A stretch of 64,000 nucleotides of DNA from CAYSFW01 sp050329935 (GTDB lineage Bacteria; Pseudomonadota; Gammaproteobacteria; UWMA-0217): NCBI GenBank assembly GCA_050329935.1, contig JBHJOI010000065.1, positions 1-64,000 on the forward strand. The letters are read 5' to 3'. Below the pieces are notes generated by a model. The model was not told where the DNA came from. It searched no databases and saw only the letters and a list, made by a program, of their open reading frames with translations. Each line of letters begins with the position of its first letter. Within the stretch, counting starts at the first letter, position 1. This document shows positions 34,769 to 43,060 of the stretch, piece after piece. The position numbers and the translations under genes are program-made.

Positions 34769-36121
34769 TCAGACGTCGACCGAGCCGCGATTGCTCGCGA
34801 TCAATGAACCCTCGGGCGCGTAGTCGCGGAAATAGGTCTTGATGCCGGAAAGTAAGGACTCCGCGACTTTGTTCTGGTAGGCATCGGTGCGCAGACGCTT
34901 CTCCTCCTGCGGATTGGAGATGAACGCCGTCTCAACCAGGACTGACGGAATATCGGGAGATTTGAGCACGACGAATCCCGCACGCTCCACATTGCGGCTG
35001 TGGACGTCGCTCAAGCGCGCCATCTCACCCAACATACGCTCCGCGACGATCCGACTCGACTCGATCGTGTGCCGCTGGGACAGGTCCAAGAGTACCGACG
35101 CCAACATTTGGTCTTTGTCGTTCAGACTCACGCCACCGATCAAATCGGCCGCGTTCTCCTTTTCAGCCAATACCTTGGCTGCCTCGCTCGAAGCACCATT
35201 ATTGGACAGCACGTACACGGAAGAGCCGGTCGCCATGCGATTGGGCGACGCATCGGCGTGCACCGAAATGAACAGATCGGCCTGGCTCGCTCGCGCGCGG
35301 CGGATACGCTCACGCAGCGGCAAAAACACGTCGCTGTCACGGGTCAACACCGGCTTGTAGCCGCGTTCCCGCGCCAACAGTCGCTCCAGCTTGCGCGCAA
35401 CCTGGAGTACGACGTCCTTCTCCTGGGTACCGCCCTTGCCCACCGCGCCGGGATCCTTGCCGCCGTGCCCCGCGTCGATTGCAATCACGATGTCGCGCAA
35501 TCCGCGTTGGTCAGGTCGGCTATGCTTGGCAGTTCGCTGTTGGCTCGCGGCTTGCGCCTGTGTGTCTGGCTTCGATGGCGGCGCTTCTCTCGATGGCGTC
35601 GCCTCGCGACTCGGGACGGACTCCCGCACGGCAACCGACGCACGAGCCGGCTCGGCCGTACGCGCGGTCGCAAATGAACCGATCGCGTCAGAAGGTAATT
35701 TCAGTTCAATTACGAGCTGACGCATCGCGCCGTCGCCGTAATCGAGGTAATAGCTGCGCGCATCGCTTGCGCCCTTGACCAGGTCGAACACCACACGATA
35801 GTCGGCATCGTTACGCGCGGAGGAACGCAATCGCTGAATATTGGGCGCGTCGCGCAGCGCGAGTGATACGCCCTCCGCGATCGCGGCTTGCTGAAAATCC
35901 ACCACCAGGCGATCGGGACCCGAGAGCTGCATGATCGAGTGCGCGACCTCGTCACTGAGATCGAACACCAACCGCAACATGTCACCACCCACCTCATGCC
36001 GCAGGTTCAGGATACGCGCCGACGACGGCGCCGCGATCAAGCCAGGCGCATGCACCGCGACCACGCTCGCGCCGAGAATCCGAACGACCTGTCGTAAGAA
36101 ATCGCGTCGATCTACATTCAT
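34769..36121 (-). CDS. amiB: N-acetylmuramoyl-L-alanine amidase (AmiB/AmiC type) with AMIN domain
   Basis: Splits daughter-cell murein by cutting the glycan-peptide bond. A twin-arginine signal is at residues 5-30 (NVDRRDFLRQVVRILGAS), so export is by Tat, as in AmiA/AmiC, although gene order is that of amiB. An AMIN domain (residues 35-130) and a Ser/Pro/Ala-rich linker precede the zinc amidase domain. That domain shows AIDAGHGGKDPGA, ISVHADAS and VLVETAFISNPQEE. The ATG at 36121 has GAAGG at good spacing; 36136 is an alternative. It is 450 residues long. No LysM domain is visible at the C-terminus. Confidence 0.93.
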   Translation of the reverse strand: MNVDRRDFLRQVVRILGASVVAVHAPGLIAAPSSARILNLRHEVGGDMLRLVFDLSDEVAHSIMQLSGPDRLVVDFQQAAIAEGVSLALRDAPNIQRLRSSARNDADYRVVFDLVKGASDARSYYLDYGDGAMRQLVIELKLPSDAIGSFATARTAEPARASVAVRESVPSREATPSREAPPSKPDTQAQAASQQRTAKHSRPDQRGLRDIVIAIDAGHGGKDPGAVGKGGTQEKDVVLQVARKLERLLARERGYKPVLTRDSDVFLPLRERIRRARASQADLFISVHADASPNRMATGSSVYVLSNNGASSEAAKVLAEKENAADLIGGVSLNDKDQMLASVLLDLSQRHTIESSRIVAERMLGEMARLSDVHSRNVERAGFVVLKSPDIPSVLVETAFISNPQEEKRLRTDAYQNKVAESLLSGIKTYFRDYAPEGSLIASNRGSVDV

Positions 36122-36136
36122 GTGTGCCTTCGTCAT

Positions 36137-36644
36137 ACCACAACCCCAAGTTGACTCAACCGCGGGCATCCGCCCTTGATAACCTTCCCTGCCCGAGCGC
36201 CCCTGGTTGCCAGTCCGAGTCACCGTCACTACACCGCCTCCGACCAGCCAATCGTCGGACACGCCGCTCGCGATTGTGGCGCGAGCGCATTGCACGAACT
36301 CGAAAGACAACCCTGATGACAAGTGTTAGCCAAGCCCAAGAAAAATTCAAGTTTTTTGTTATTTTTTATGTATCTACGGCTTTAATCTAAAGTATTGACA
36401 GATCCAAGACCTTGCGCCGGGACGCATCTAAGTTGCGCGCGTACCACGCGATGCGCCGAGTAGTCGCTTGAAAATCAGGCAGTTTCAACCACGCGGTGCA
36501 CATACGAGGCTTAACGGAGCGCCGGTGTCCGAGCGAGGTACGCCGCTCCGAGTGAACGTGAAATGCCCAATCCACTGGCCGTGCCGCTCCGGGTTTAGTC
36601 GGCGGGAGCGTCGGCCGTCGGGACGCGGCCGTCGAGCCCCCAGG
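36137..36644. other. Long spacer upstream of the amidase gene
   Basis: Gene-free stretch interrupting the otherwise tight tsaE-amiB order. A strikingly A/T-rich run (about 36335-36395) contains TTGAAT, 16 bases, then TAACAC on the minus strand, a possible weak promoter for the amidase gene. The rest is GC-rich, without a credible gene. Confidence 0.5.
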
Positions 36645-36718
36645 GATAGGTTCACGGCATCGCCTGCCTACCCAACCCGGGGCGGATTTCATCCTCTGCC
36701 GCGGCGTCCTCGCCACGA
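36645..36718 (-). repeat. Dispersed intergenic repeat, copy A
   Basis: Read on the minus strand, this segment matches the plus-strand segment at 58165-58232 over about 68 positions, with roughly ten mismatches and one 3-base gap. Shared runs include GCAGAGGATGAAA, TGGCGAG and GCCGTG. It lies directly against the hairpin element at 36719. It is non-coding, so the similarity is not due to gene homology. Confidence 0.75.
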
Positions 36719-36887
36719 CTAGGAGCCTGTCGGACTTGAGGGGATCGTAGCGAAAAAGTGGGAGAGCGAGGCCATTTTTTCGATCGTTTGAAGCGAATAG
36801 CCGTAGCTATTTAACGAAAAGGATCGGAAAAATGGACCGCTCTCCCACTTTTGCAGTCGATTCATCTCAAGCCCGACAGGCTCCTAG
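36719..36887. mobile_element. MITE-like hairpin element
   Basis: A 169-base element that folds on itself almost end to end. Terminal arms CTAGGAGCCTGTCGG... (36719-36740) and its mirror (36866-36887) match at 21 of 22 positions. Inner arms at 36754-36768 and 36838-36852 match perfectly over 15 bases, a further pair (CCATTTTT...CGATC) has one mismatch, and the centre is AATAGC-CGTA-GCTATT. CTAG at both ends may be a 4-base target duplication. There is no coding capacity, so movement would need a transposase in trans. The right end abuts the tsaE stop codon. Confidence 0.85.
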
Positions 36888-37340
36888 CTAGGCCAACTGC
36901 CCCATGACACATTGCCCGCTATCGCTGCCGGCGCTGACTTCGAGCAGTCGACCGCCATCAGGCGCATACCGCAGGATGAAATGTAGATCGGGTTGATCCA
37001 GCCAACCGGCGGCGCGTTCCGGCCACTCGATCAGGGACAAAGCCCCCGGCTCCTGGTAGTCCACGAACCCTAGGTACTCCAGCTCCTCGGGACTGGCCAG
37101 CCGGTACAGATCGAAGTGATAGATCGGTCGACCCGCTATCTCGTACGGCTCGACCAGGGTAAAGGTTGGACTCTTGACTCGGCCGTGATGGCCAAGGGCG
37201 TGCAACAACGCGCGCACCAAGGTCGTCTTGCCCGCGCCCAGATCGCCCGATAGCGTGATCAGACGCACCTCACCGAGCAACGGCGCCAACCGGTGTGCCA
37301 GCGCGATCGTCGAGGACTCGTCGGGTAATGCGATCTTCAA
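36888..37340 (-). CDS. tsaE: tRNA threonylcarbamoyladenosine biosynthesis ATPase TsaE
   Basis: ATPase of the TsaBDE complex that modifies A37 of ANN-decoding tRNAs. The P-loop SGDLGAGKTTLVR is near residue 35, and SPTFTLVEPY and HFDLYRL are family marks. The likely start is a TTG at 37340 whose last two bases begin the nnrE stop TGA (TTGA overlap), giving 150 residues, the usual length. The stop codon at 36890-36888 touches the end of the MITE-like element, so insertion may have altered the last residues. Confidence 0.94.
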   Translation of the reverse strand: MKIALPDESSTIALAHRLAPLLGEVRLITLSGDLGAGKTTLVRALLHALGHHGRVKSPTFTLVEPYEIAGRPIYHFDLYRLASPEELEYLGFVDYQEPGALSLIEWPERAAGWLDQPDLHFILRYAPDGGRLLEVSAGSDSGQCVMGQLA

Positions 37341-38809
37341 GGATTGACCACCGTGCGCAGATGAGGCATCAGATCCGACGCAAGTAATCCCCGCGGCGCG
37401 ACGCCAGCCGCGAGGTCGGCCGCGTATGCGTGCGCCAAAACCCCGGCGCGGGCTGCGACATTGGCGGTCAACCTCTGGGCGCGCAACCCCGCGATCACGC
37501 CGGTCAGGACATCCCCCATACCACCACTCGCCATGCCGGGGTTGCCGGCGCACGTGCACGTGACTCGGCATCCATCGCTCACCAGAGTATTGGTCCCTTT
37601 CAGCACCACGACACCGCCATAACGTCGCTGCAATTCGGCTACGGCCGCGGGTCGATCGGCCTGCAATGCCGCGGTCGATCGACCCAGCAAGCGTGCGGCC
37701 TCCCCTGGATGCGGCGTGAGTATCCAGTCATCGCGCCGAATCGGACAATCGACCAGGAGATTGAGCGCATCCGCATCGACGACCAGTGGCTTGCCGGAAT
37801 CCAACGCGCGCTGCCACAACGATCGCGACCACCGGGTCTGCCCCAAGCCGGGGCCTAGCGCGACCACGTCGGCCCGACGCAATAACGCGTCAAGATCCAC
37901 GGCATCGTCGACCGCGTGCGGCATCACTACCGGGCAGGCGATACCGATGAACATCGCGTGCGCGGGGTGGGTGGCGACGCTCACCAAACCCGCCCCGACC
38001 CGCGCCGTAGCCTCGGCCGCGAGCACAACCGCACCACTGGTGCCAGGATACCCGCCGACGACCAATACGTGACCGAACTGCCCCTTATGACAAACGCTCG
38101 GACGCGGAGGTAACCAGTCCCGCAAATCCTCGGGAAGGTCCAGGGTCACGGCCGGAACCACCGACGCGTAAGCGGCTTCGGGCACGCCAAGATCATCCAG
38201 CGCCAGGCTGCCGCAGTGGTCGACACCCTCGCCCGTGAAGTGGCCGAGTTTGTACCCGATAAACGTGACGGTGAGACGAGCTTGTATCGCGGCGCCGAGC
38301 GGCATGCCCGTTTCACTCGAAAGCCCGGAGGGAATATCAACTGACAATACGGGCCGCGTGCTCGCGTTTACCGCCCGCACAAGTCCCAACAACTCGCCCT
38401 CAAGTGGCCGCTGCAATCCAGTACCCAGCAACGCGTCGACGATCCAGTCGAAGTCTTTCATGCTTTCAACGTGACGCTCGATGCGACCACCGGTCGCCAA
38501 CCATTCGTCCCGCGCGCGCGCCGCGTCGCCGCGTAGCAACGCGGGATCCGACTGACTCAACAGAGCCACTTCGCGCCCCGTATCCCGCAGCAATCGCGCC
38601 ACCACATACCCATCGCCACCGTTATTGCCTGGACCGCACAGCACCAGCACTCGCGCCGCACCCGTGAGCATCGATTCCAGCGCCGCGTGGGTGGCCCGCC
38701 CAGCACGCTGCATCAACGCAAAACCGGATACGCCGTGATGCTCGATGGCCTCGCGTTCGATGGCACGAATCTGGGAACTGGTGTACAGCCGGCGCGACAA
38801 GGGTTGCAT
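37337..38809 (-). CDS. nnrE: Bifunctional NAD(P)H-hydrate epimerase/dehydratase
   Basis: Repairs damaged, hydrated NAD(P)H. The N-terminal YjeF_N epimerase half has GPGNNGGDGYVVARLL near residue 60. The C-terminal carbohydrate-kinase-like dehydratase half has the GNPGMASGGMGDVL signature near residue 430. It is 490 residues long from the ATG at 38809, just ahead of the typical LYTSSQIRAIE start. It is the first gene of the conserved block and is coupled to tsaE. Confidence 0.95.
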   Translation of the reverse strand: MQPLSRRLYTSSQIRAIEREAIEHHGVSGFALMQRAGRATHAALESMLTGAARVLVLCGPGNNGGDGYVVARLLRDTGREVALLSQSDPALLRGDAARARDEWLATGGRIERHVESMKDFDWIVDALLGTGLQRPLEGELLGLVRAVNASTRPVLSVDIPSGLSSETGMPLGAAIQARLTVTFIGYKLGHFTGEGVDHCGSLALDDLGVPEAAYASVVPAVTLDLPEDLRDWLPPRPSVCHKGQFGHVLVVGGYPGTSGAVVLAAEATARVGAGLVSVATHPAHAMFIGIACPVVMPHAVDDAVDLDALLRRADVVALGPGLGQTRWSRSLWQRALDSGKPLVVDADALNLLVDCPIRRDDWILTPHPGEAARLLGRSTAALQADRPAAVAELQRRYGGVVVLKGTNTLVSDGCRVTCTCAGNPGMASGGMGDVLTGVIAGLRAQRLTANVAARAGVLAHAYAADLAAGVAPRGLLASDLMPHLRTVVNP

Positions 38810-39364
38810 AGGATAATTATGCGCACGCCGGGCTTCGTTGAGGTAATTTTTTGCGACCCGCTTACGACGTCCGCCCCGTGCGGCGGTCGCATTCAAGCCA
38901 AAATGCGTGGCGATAGGCAACCGTGCCACATGTCCGGACGGCCTTGCGTCTCGCCCGGCCTGGACGCTCGCAGGTCAGTAGACGCCTACAACTCCGTCCA
39001 ATCGTCGCCAGAGGCCTTCAATCGCTCGATTCGCGTCTGGGTGTCACCCCACGCCGCCCGCGCGATACCGCCGAGTCCAGTTGCCGAACCCTCGGTAGCC
39101 TGGTACAGCGTGGTCACGAACGCCGCGACCGCCACCGCACCGAGTTGTGCCTTGGACTCCTGCGCGACTCGCTTAAGCCGCAAAAATGGCGTTCACGGTA
39201 ATCACTCGACAACGACTCGCCGGAAGACCGGGCGGGAAGCGGTCACAACCCGCGTTTGAGGACAATCCGGTGATACGCAATAGCAAATGACGCTTCACGC
39301 ATGACGTAGCCTTGGCGTAACGCCTACAACTCGCCTTGGCGTGCGCGACCGAAACGCAATCGTG
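38810..39364. other. Intergenic stretch without a supported gene
   Basis: Contains the presumed promoter of nnrE. A 65-codon minus-strand frame (38986-39183) starts with TTG and has no ribosome site; its Ala-rich product with an acidic end could be real but I cannot support it. Otherwise I see nothing here. Confidence 0.5.
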
Positions 39365-39745
39365 TCAAGGACACGCGGATAGCGTGACCGTTTCGCCTTC
39401 ATAGGTCATCGGCCCAGCTAAGGTCGCGAGTTCGACGCAACCGTCGCCGGAACAAATCCGATAGTCGAACGTATGGCTCGACCGCGTCAGCGTCACGGCC
39501 AACAGCTGCGCAAGGTCGGGCTGGTAATGCCAAACACCGCGATATAACCGCGCGCCTTCGGGCACTTCCATCCCCGCGCCCGCGCCCTGGATACGCGCCT
39601 CGACCAGGTGCAGATGGTCACCTTCGACCCGGTAGTCCTCCTCCCACTTTACGAGCTCGACCGAATGCCGCCACGCCAGGGTGATCGCGTCTCCCGACAA
39701 GGTCGCCAATACGAGACCCAACGCCGACGTGAGACAGATTGCCAT
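39365..39745 (-). CDS. DUF1850 protein of a TAXI-TRAP system
   Basis: A small exported or anchored protein (126 residues) found next to TAXI-type TRAP transporters; role unknown. An N-terminal hydrophobic segment (residues 1-19) is followed by the DUF1850 core: WRHSVELVKWEEDYRV, GARLYRGVWHY. The C-terminus has two cysteines that could pair (ICSGDGCVEL). The ATG at 39745 shares one base with the permease stop (TGATG); an ATG at 39781 inside the permease gene is the alternative. Confidence 0.85.
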   Translation of the reverse strand: MAICLTSALGLVLATLSGDAITLAWRHSVELVKWEEDYRVEGDHLHLVEARIQGAGAGMEVPEGARLYRGVWHYQPDLAQLLAVTLTRSSHTFDYRICSGDGCVELATLAGPMTYEGETVTLSACP

Positions 39746-41787
39746 CAGCCCGCGCGCCGATGTTGCCGCCAGAGATTCCATCCCACGAACGCGGCGGCGA
39801 GCGCGAGTCCGAGTTCGTCGGTGATCGGCAACGCGACAACCAGCAAGAAAGCGGCGGCGGTCGCCCACAATCGCTCCAGCGCGTCGAGACGGTAGCCGAG
39901 AAAGCCAATCGTGGCCGCGCCCCACAAGCCGATCGAGACCAGCGCCTTGAACACGACGTATAACGTCGCGCCCCAGCTGTCGCCCTGGAGCATCAACGCG
40001 GGGGAGTACACCGCCATATAGGGCACGACGAAGCCGGCAAGCGCGATCCGCACACAGTTCACGCCGATACGCATGGCCGAGGCCTTCGCGATCGGTGATG
40101 CCGCGAATGCGGCGAGCGCGACCGGCGGCGTCAGATCCGCGAGAATGCCGAAATAAAACACGAACATATGGGTAACGATCAACGGCACGCCGAGCTCGAG
40201 TAACGCCGGACCAGCGATCGATGACGTGATGATGTAGTTCGGAATCGTTGGAATGCCCATCCCAAGCACCAGGCAGACCAACATGGTGACGAACAGCGAC
40301 AGAAACAAACTATGCTCGGCGAGCCCGATGACGACATTCGCCATCGTCGTCGCCAATCCGGTCAAGGTCAGCACCGCGATGATCACGCCGACGATCGCGC
40401 AAGCCACGCCGACGCCGAGCGCGGCCTTCGACCCCTCGATCATGCCTTTGACCATCGCGCGCAACGTGGCGCGACCGCCTCGCATAAACCATGTCACCGC
40501 GATCAACGCGCCGATCACCCACAGCACCGGCGTGATGCCCAGGCGAAAAAAGAGCCCGGCCACAGCACCGAGCGCAAGCCAGAACAGCACGCGCCATCCA
40601 AACGCACCGAGATTCGGTGCGATGGCGGTCCCGAGGATCAACAACGCCGTGAACGTCAGTGCCGCAATTCCCGCGAATAGCGGCGTATAGCCACTCAAAA
40701 TCAGATACACCAACGCAACCAGCGGTAACAGCAAATGTCCCCGCTCACGCAACGCCCGCCACGCGTTCGGGCATTCTTCCGCCGTCAGACCTTTGAGCCG
40801 CAACCGCCCTGCCTCGAGATGCACAATCCACATCACCGTCGCGAAGTACAACAACGCGGGGACCGACGCCGCCTTCACGACCTCGAGGTAGGGCATGTCC
40901 AGGGTTTCGGCCATGATGAACGCAACCGCGCCCATCACCGGCGGCAGAATCTGTCCGCCCATGCTGGCGGTGGCCTCGACCGCGCCCGCGAACTCCGGAC
41001 GGTAGCCCGAACGCTTCATCAACGGAATTGTAAACTGCCCGGTCGTGACCACATTGGCCACGCCAGAGCCGTTGATCGTACCCATCAGCGCCGAGGACAC
41101 CACCGACACTTTCGCCGCGCCGCCGCGGGTGCGCCCAACCACCCCCATCGCGACGTCGGTGAACAACTTCGCCATCCCGGCTTGCTCCAGAAACGCGCCG
41201 AACAGGATGAACAGAAAGATATAGGTGGCCGAGATCAGCACCGGGATACCGTAAACGCCCTCGGTACCGAGATAAAGTTGGCCGATGATCTGGTCATATC
41301 CATAACCGCGGTGCGCCAAGCCGCCCGGCAGATACTGACCGAACAGGCCGTACCCGAGAAACAACGCGCAGATCAGCGGCAGGGCCGGCCCCATCACGCG
41401 GCGCGCGGCCTCGAACACCAGCGCGACGACCAACGTGCCGACCACGAGATCGGTCAGCGTCGGATCGCCAGCGCGCACGATCAGGTCGCTCTCGAACACC
41501 CAGTGATAGAACGCGAGCGTGAAGCCCAGACTCCCTAGCGCCCAGTCATACCAAGGGACGCGATGGCCAGCCCGGCTGCGTGTCGGGGGATATAACGCGA
41601 ACGCGAGCAACAGCAGAAAGCCGACATGCATCGAGCGCAAGATGATGCTCGACAACGGGCTGTAGGCGGCGGTGTACATCTGAAACACGGCGAACGCGAT
41701 CGCGATCGCCATGATCACCCGCAAGGCCAGGCCTCGCGGGTGGCGCCAGTGGTGAGCGGCCTCTTCCAGCACGGGGGCGTCGGTCAC
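39745..41787 (-). CDS. TRAP transporter permease, fused 4TM/12TM subunits
   Basis: A 680-residue membrane protein that joins the small (DctQ-like) and large (DctM-like) subunits, typical of the TAXI subgroup. Many hydrophobic segments are seen from residue 20 to 660. The DctM core has GTINGSGVANVVTTGQFTIP and MGGQILPPVMGAVAFIMAE. The C-terminal region has LVLGMGIPTIPNYIITSS. It imports an organic acid or similar anion with a sodium or proton gradient; the substrate cannot be read from sequence. It lies 156 bases after the receptor gene. Confidence 0.94.
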   Translation of the reverse strand: MTDAPVLEEAAHHWRHPRGLALRVIMAIAIAFAVFQMYTAAYSPLSSIILRSMHVGFLLLLAFALYPPTRSRAGHRVPWYDWALGSLGFTLAFYHWVFESDLIVRAGDPTLTDLVVGTLVVALVFEAARRVMGPALPLICALFLGYGLFGQYLPGGLAHRGYGYDQIIGQLYLGTEGVYGIPVLISATYIFLFILFGAFLEQAGMAKLFTDVAMGVVGRTRGGAAKVSVVSSALMGTINGSGVANVVTTGQFTIPLMKRSGYRPEFAGAVEATASMGGQILPPVMGAVAFIMAETLDMPYLEVVKAASVPALLYFATVMWIVHLEAGRLRLKGLTAEECPNAWRALRERGHLLLPLVALVYLILSGYTPLFAGIAALTFTALLILGTAIAPNLGAFGWRVLFWLALGAVAGLFFRLGITPVLWVIGALIAVTWFMRGGRATLRAMVKGMIEGSKAALGVGVACAIVGVIIAVLTLTGLATTMANVVIGLAEHSLFLSLFVTMLVCLVLGMGIPTIPNYIITSSIAGPALLELGVPLIVTHMFVFYFGILADLTPPVALAAFAASPIAKASAMRIGVNCVRIALAGFVVPYMAVYSPALMLQGDSWGATLYVVFKALVSIGLWGAATIGFLGYRLDALERLWATAAAFLLVVALPITDELGLALAAAFVGWNLWRQHRRAG

Positions 41788-41943
41788 GCCTCGAGTCCCC
41801 GCGGCCTCATCGCCATGCGACCGTTCGACGCAGGGGAACGAGTTACGGATCCGTCCCGGACGCTCGGACCCGCCGCAACCCGGGAAATCTGGCGTACACG
41901 CGCGTGTCGGCGGCCTCTTCCCACCGCGTATCGCCCAGCCGAA

Positions 41944-42918
41944 CTAACGACCCGCTCCGGCCACCCGATTCAGGGCAACGCCGACCTCCTTGAAGTACTT
42001 CTCCGCACCGGGATGCAGCGGCACCGGCATGGGCTTCGCCGCATGTTCCAGTTTGATGCCCTTGGCGGCCGCGTGCGCGGCGACCATCTGGTCGAGGTTC
42101 TCGAACATGACCTTGGTCATCTGGTACACCTTGGCATTTTCGACGCCATCATGAGTCACGAGAAAATTCACGATCGACGCCGTCGGCACCTCGGCCTCCT
42201 GACCCTTGTAGGTTCCAGCCGGAATCGACGCGGCGCCATAGGCACTATCACCGATCTTGGCAATGATCTCGGCCGGTACCGGAACGAAAATCACGTCGAC
42301 GCTGGTCGCCAGATCGCGCAGCGCCGGATTGCCAAGACCCGCCGACTGCAGCGTCGCGTCGATTTGACGGTTCTTCAACAGCTCCACCGATTCGCCGTAA
42401 GGTAAATACTCGACCTTACTGAAGTCCGCGTACTGAATGCCCGCGGCGCCGAACACCGCGCGCGCGTTGAGTTCGGTGCCCGATTTCACCGCGCCGACCG
42501 ACACCCGCTTACCCTTCAGATCCGCCAGGGTCTTGATGCCGGAATCCTTCGCCGCGACGATCTGCACATAGTTCGAATACATTGGGCTGATGGCCCGCAA
42601 TTTATCGAGTGGCGCCTTGAAACCCGCCTCCTCATTGCCGGCCCAAGCGGCGCTCAGGGAATCCCCCAACGTCAGCGCGACCTCGCCATTTCCTTTCTGC
42701 AACAAGTTCAAGTTTTCGACCGACGCCTTGGTCGCCTGCACCGTTATTTTCGCGTCCGGCAACACTTTGCCATACAGCGACGACAGCGCGACGCCAAGCG
42801 GATAATAGATACCGCTGGTCCCACCAGTCAGGATGTTGACAAACTCCGCGGCGCGCGGCGCGGTCGCGACGGCGCACAGCGCCACCATGGTCAGTGCTCG
42901 TCCCCAGAAACGTGGCAT
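41944..42918 (-). CDS. TAXI-family TRAP solute receptor
   Basis: Periplasmic binding protein of the TRAP system, 324 residues, with a signal peptide ending near AATAPRAA-EF (about residue 24). Family marks include the N-terminal NILTGGTSGIYYPLGVALS and the VSVGAVKSGTELNARAVF binding segment. GGAGGT lies eight bases before the ATG at 42918, fixing the start. Transcription order is receptor, permease, DUF1850, all in one direction. Confidence 0.94.
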   Translation of the reverse strand: MPRFWGRALTMVALCAVATAPRAAEFVNILTGGTSGIYYPLGVALSSLYGKVLPDAKITVQATKASVENLNLLQKGNGEVALTLGDSLSAAWAGNEEAGFKAPLDKLRAISPMYSNYVQIVAAKDSGIKTLADLKGKRVSVGAVKSGTELNARAVFGAAGIQYADFSKVEYLPYGESVELLKNRQIDATLQSAGLGNPALRDLATSVDVIFVPVPAEIIAKIGDSAYGAASIPAGTYKGQEAEVPTASIVNFLVTHDGVENAKVYQMTKVMFENLDQMVAAHAAAKGIKLEHAAKPMPVPLHPGAEKYFKEVGVALNRVAGAGR

Positions 42919-43060
42919 GATTGAAACCTCCAATGATTGATTCCACAGCGTGTTGGCAAGTCATTCCGCGCCCGACTCGACGCAAGCACGAATTGAGCAA
43001 AGCATAGCCGCTGCTTCCGAAATGTCGAACGGCCTCACCTCGCCAATTCGCCCGCGTGCG

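Noticed and set aside
38986..39183. 65-codon minus-strand frame in the nnrE-DUF1850 gap
   Set aside because: It starts with TTG, has no ribosome site and no family resemblance; the Ala-rich product could be real but is unsupported.
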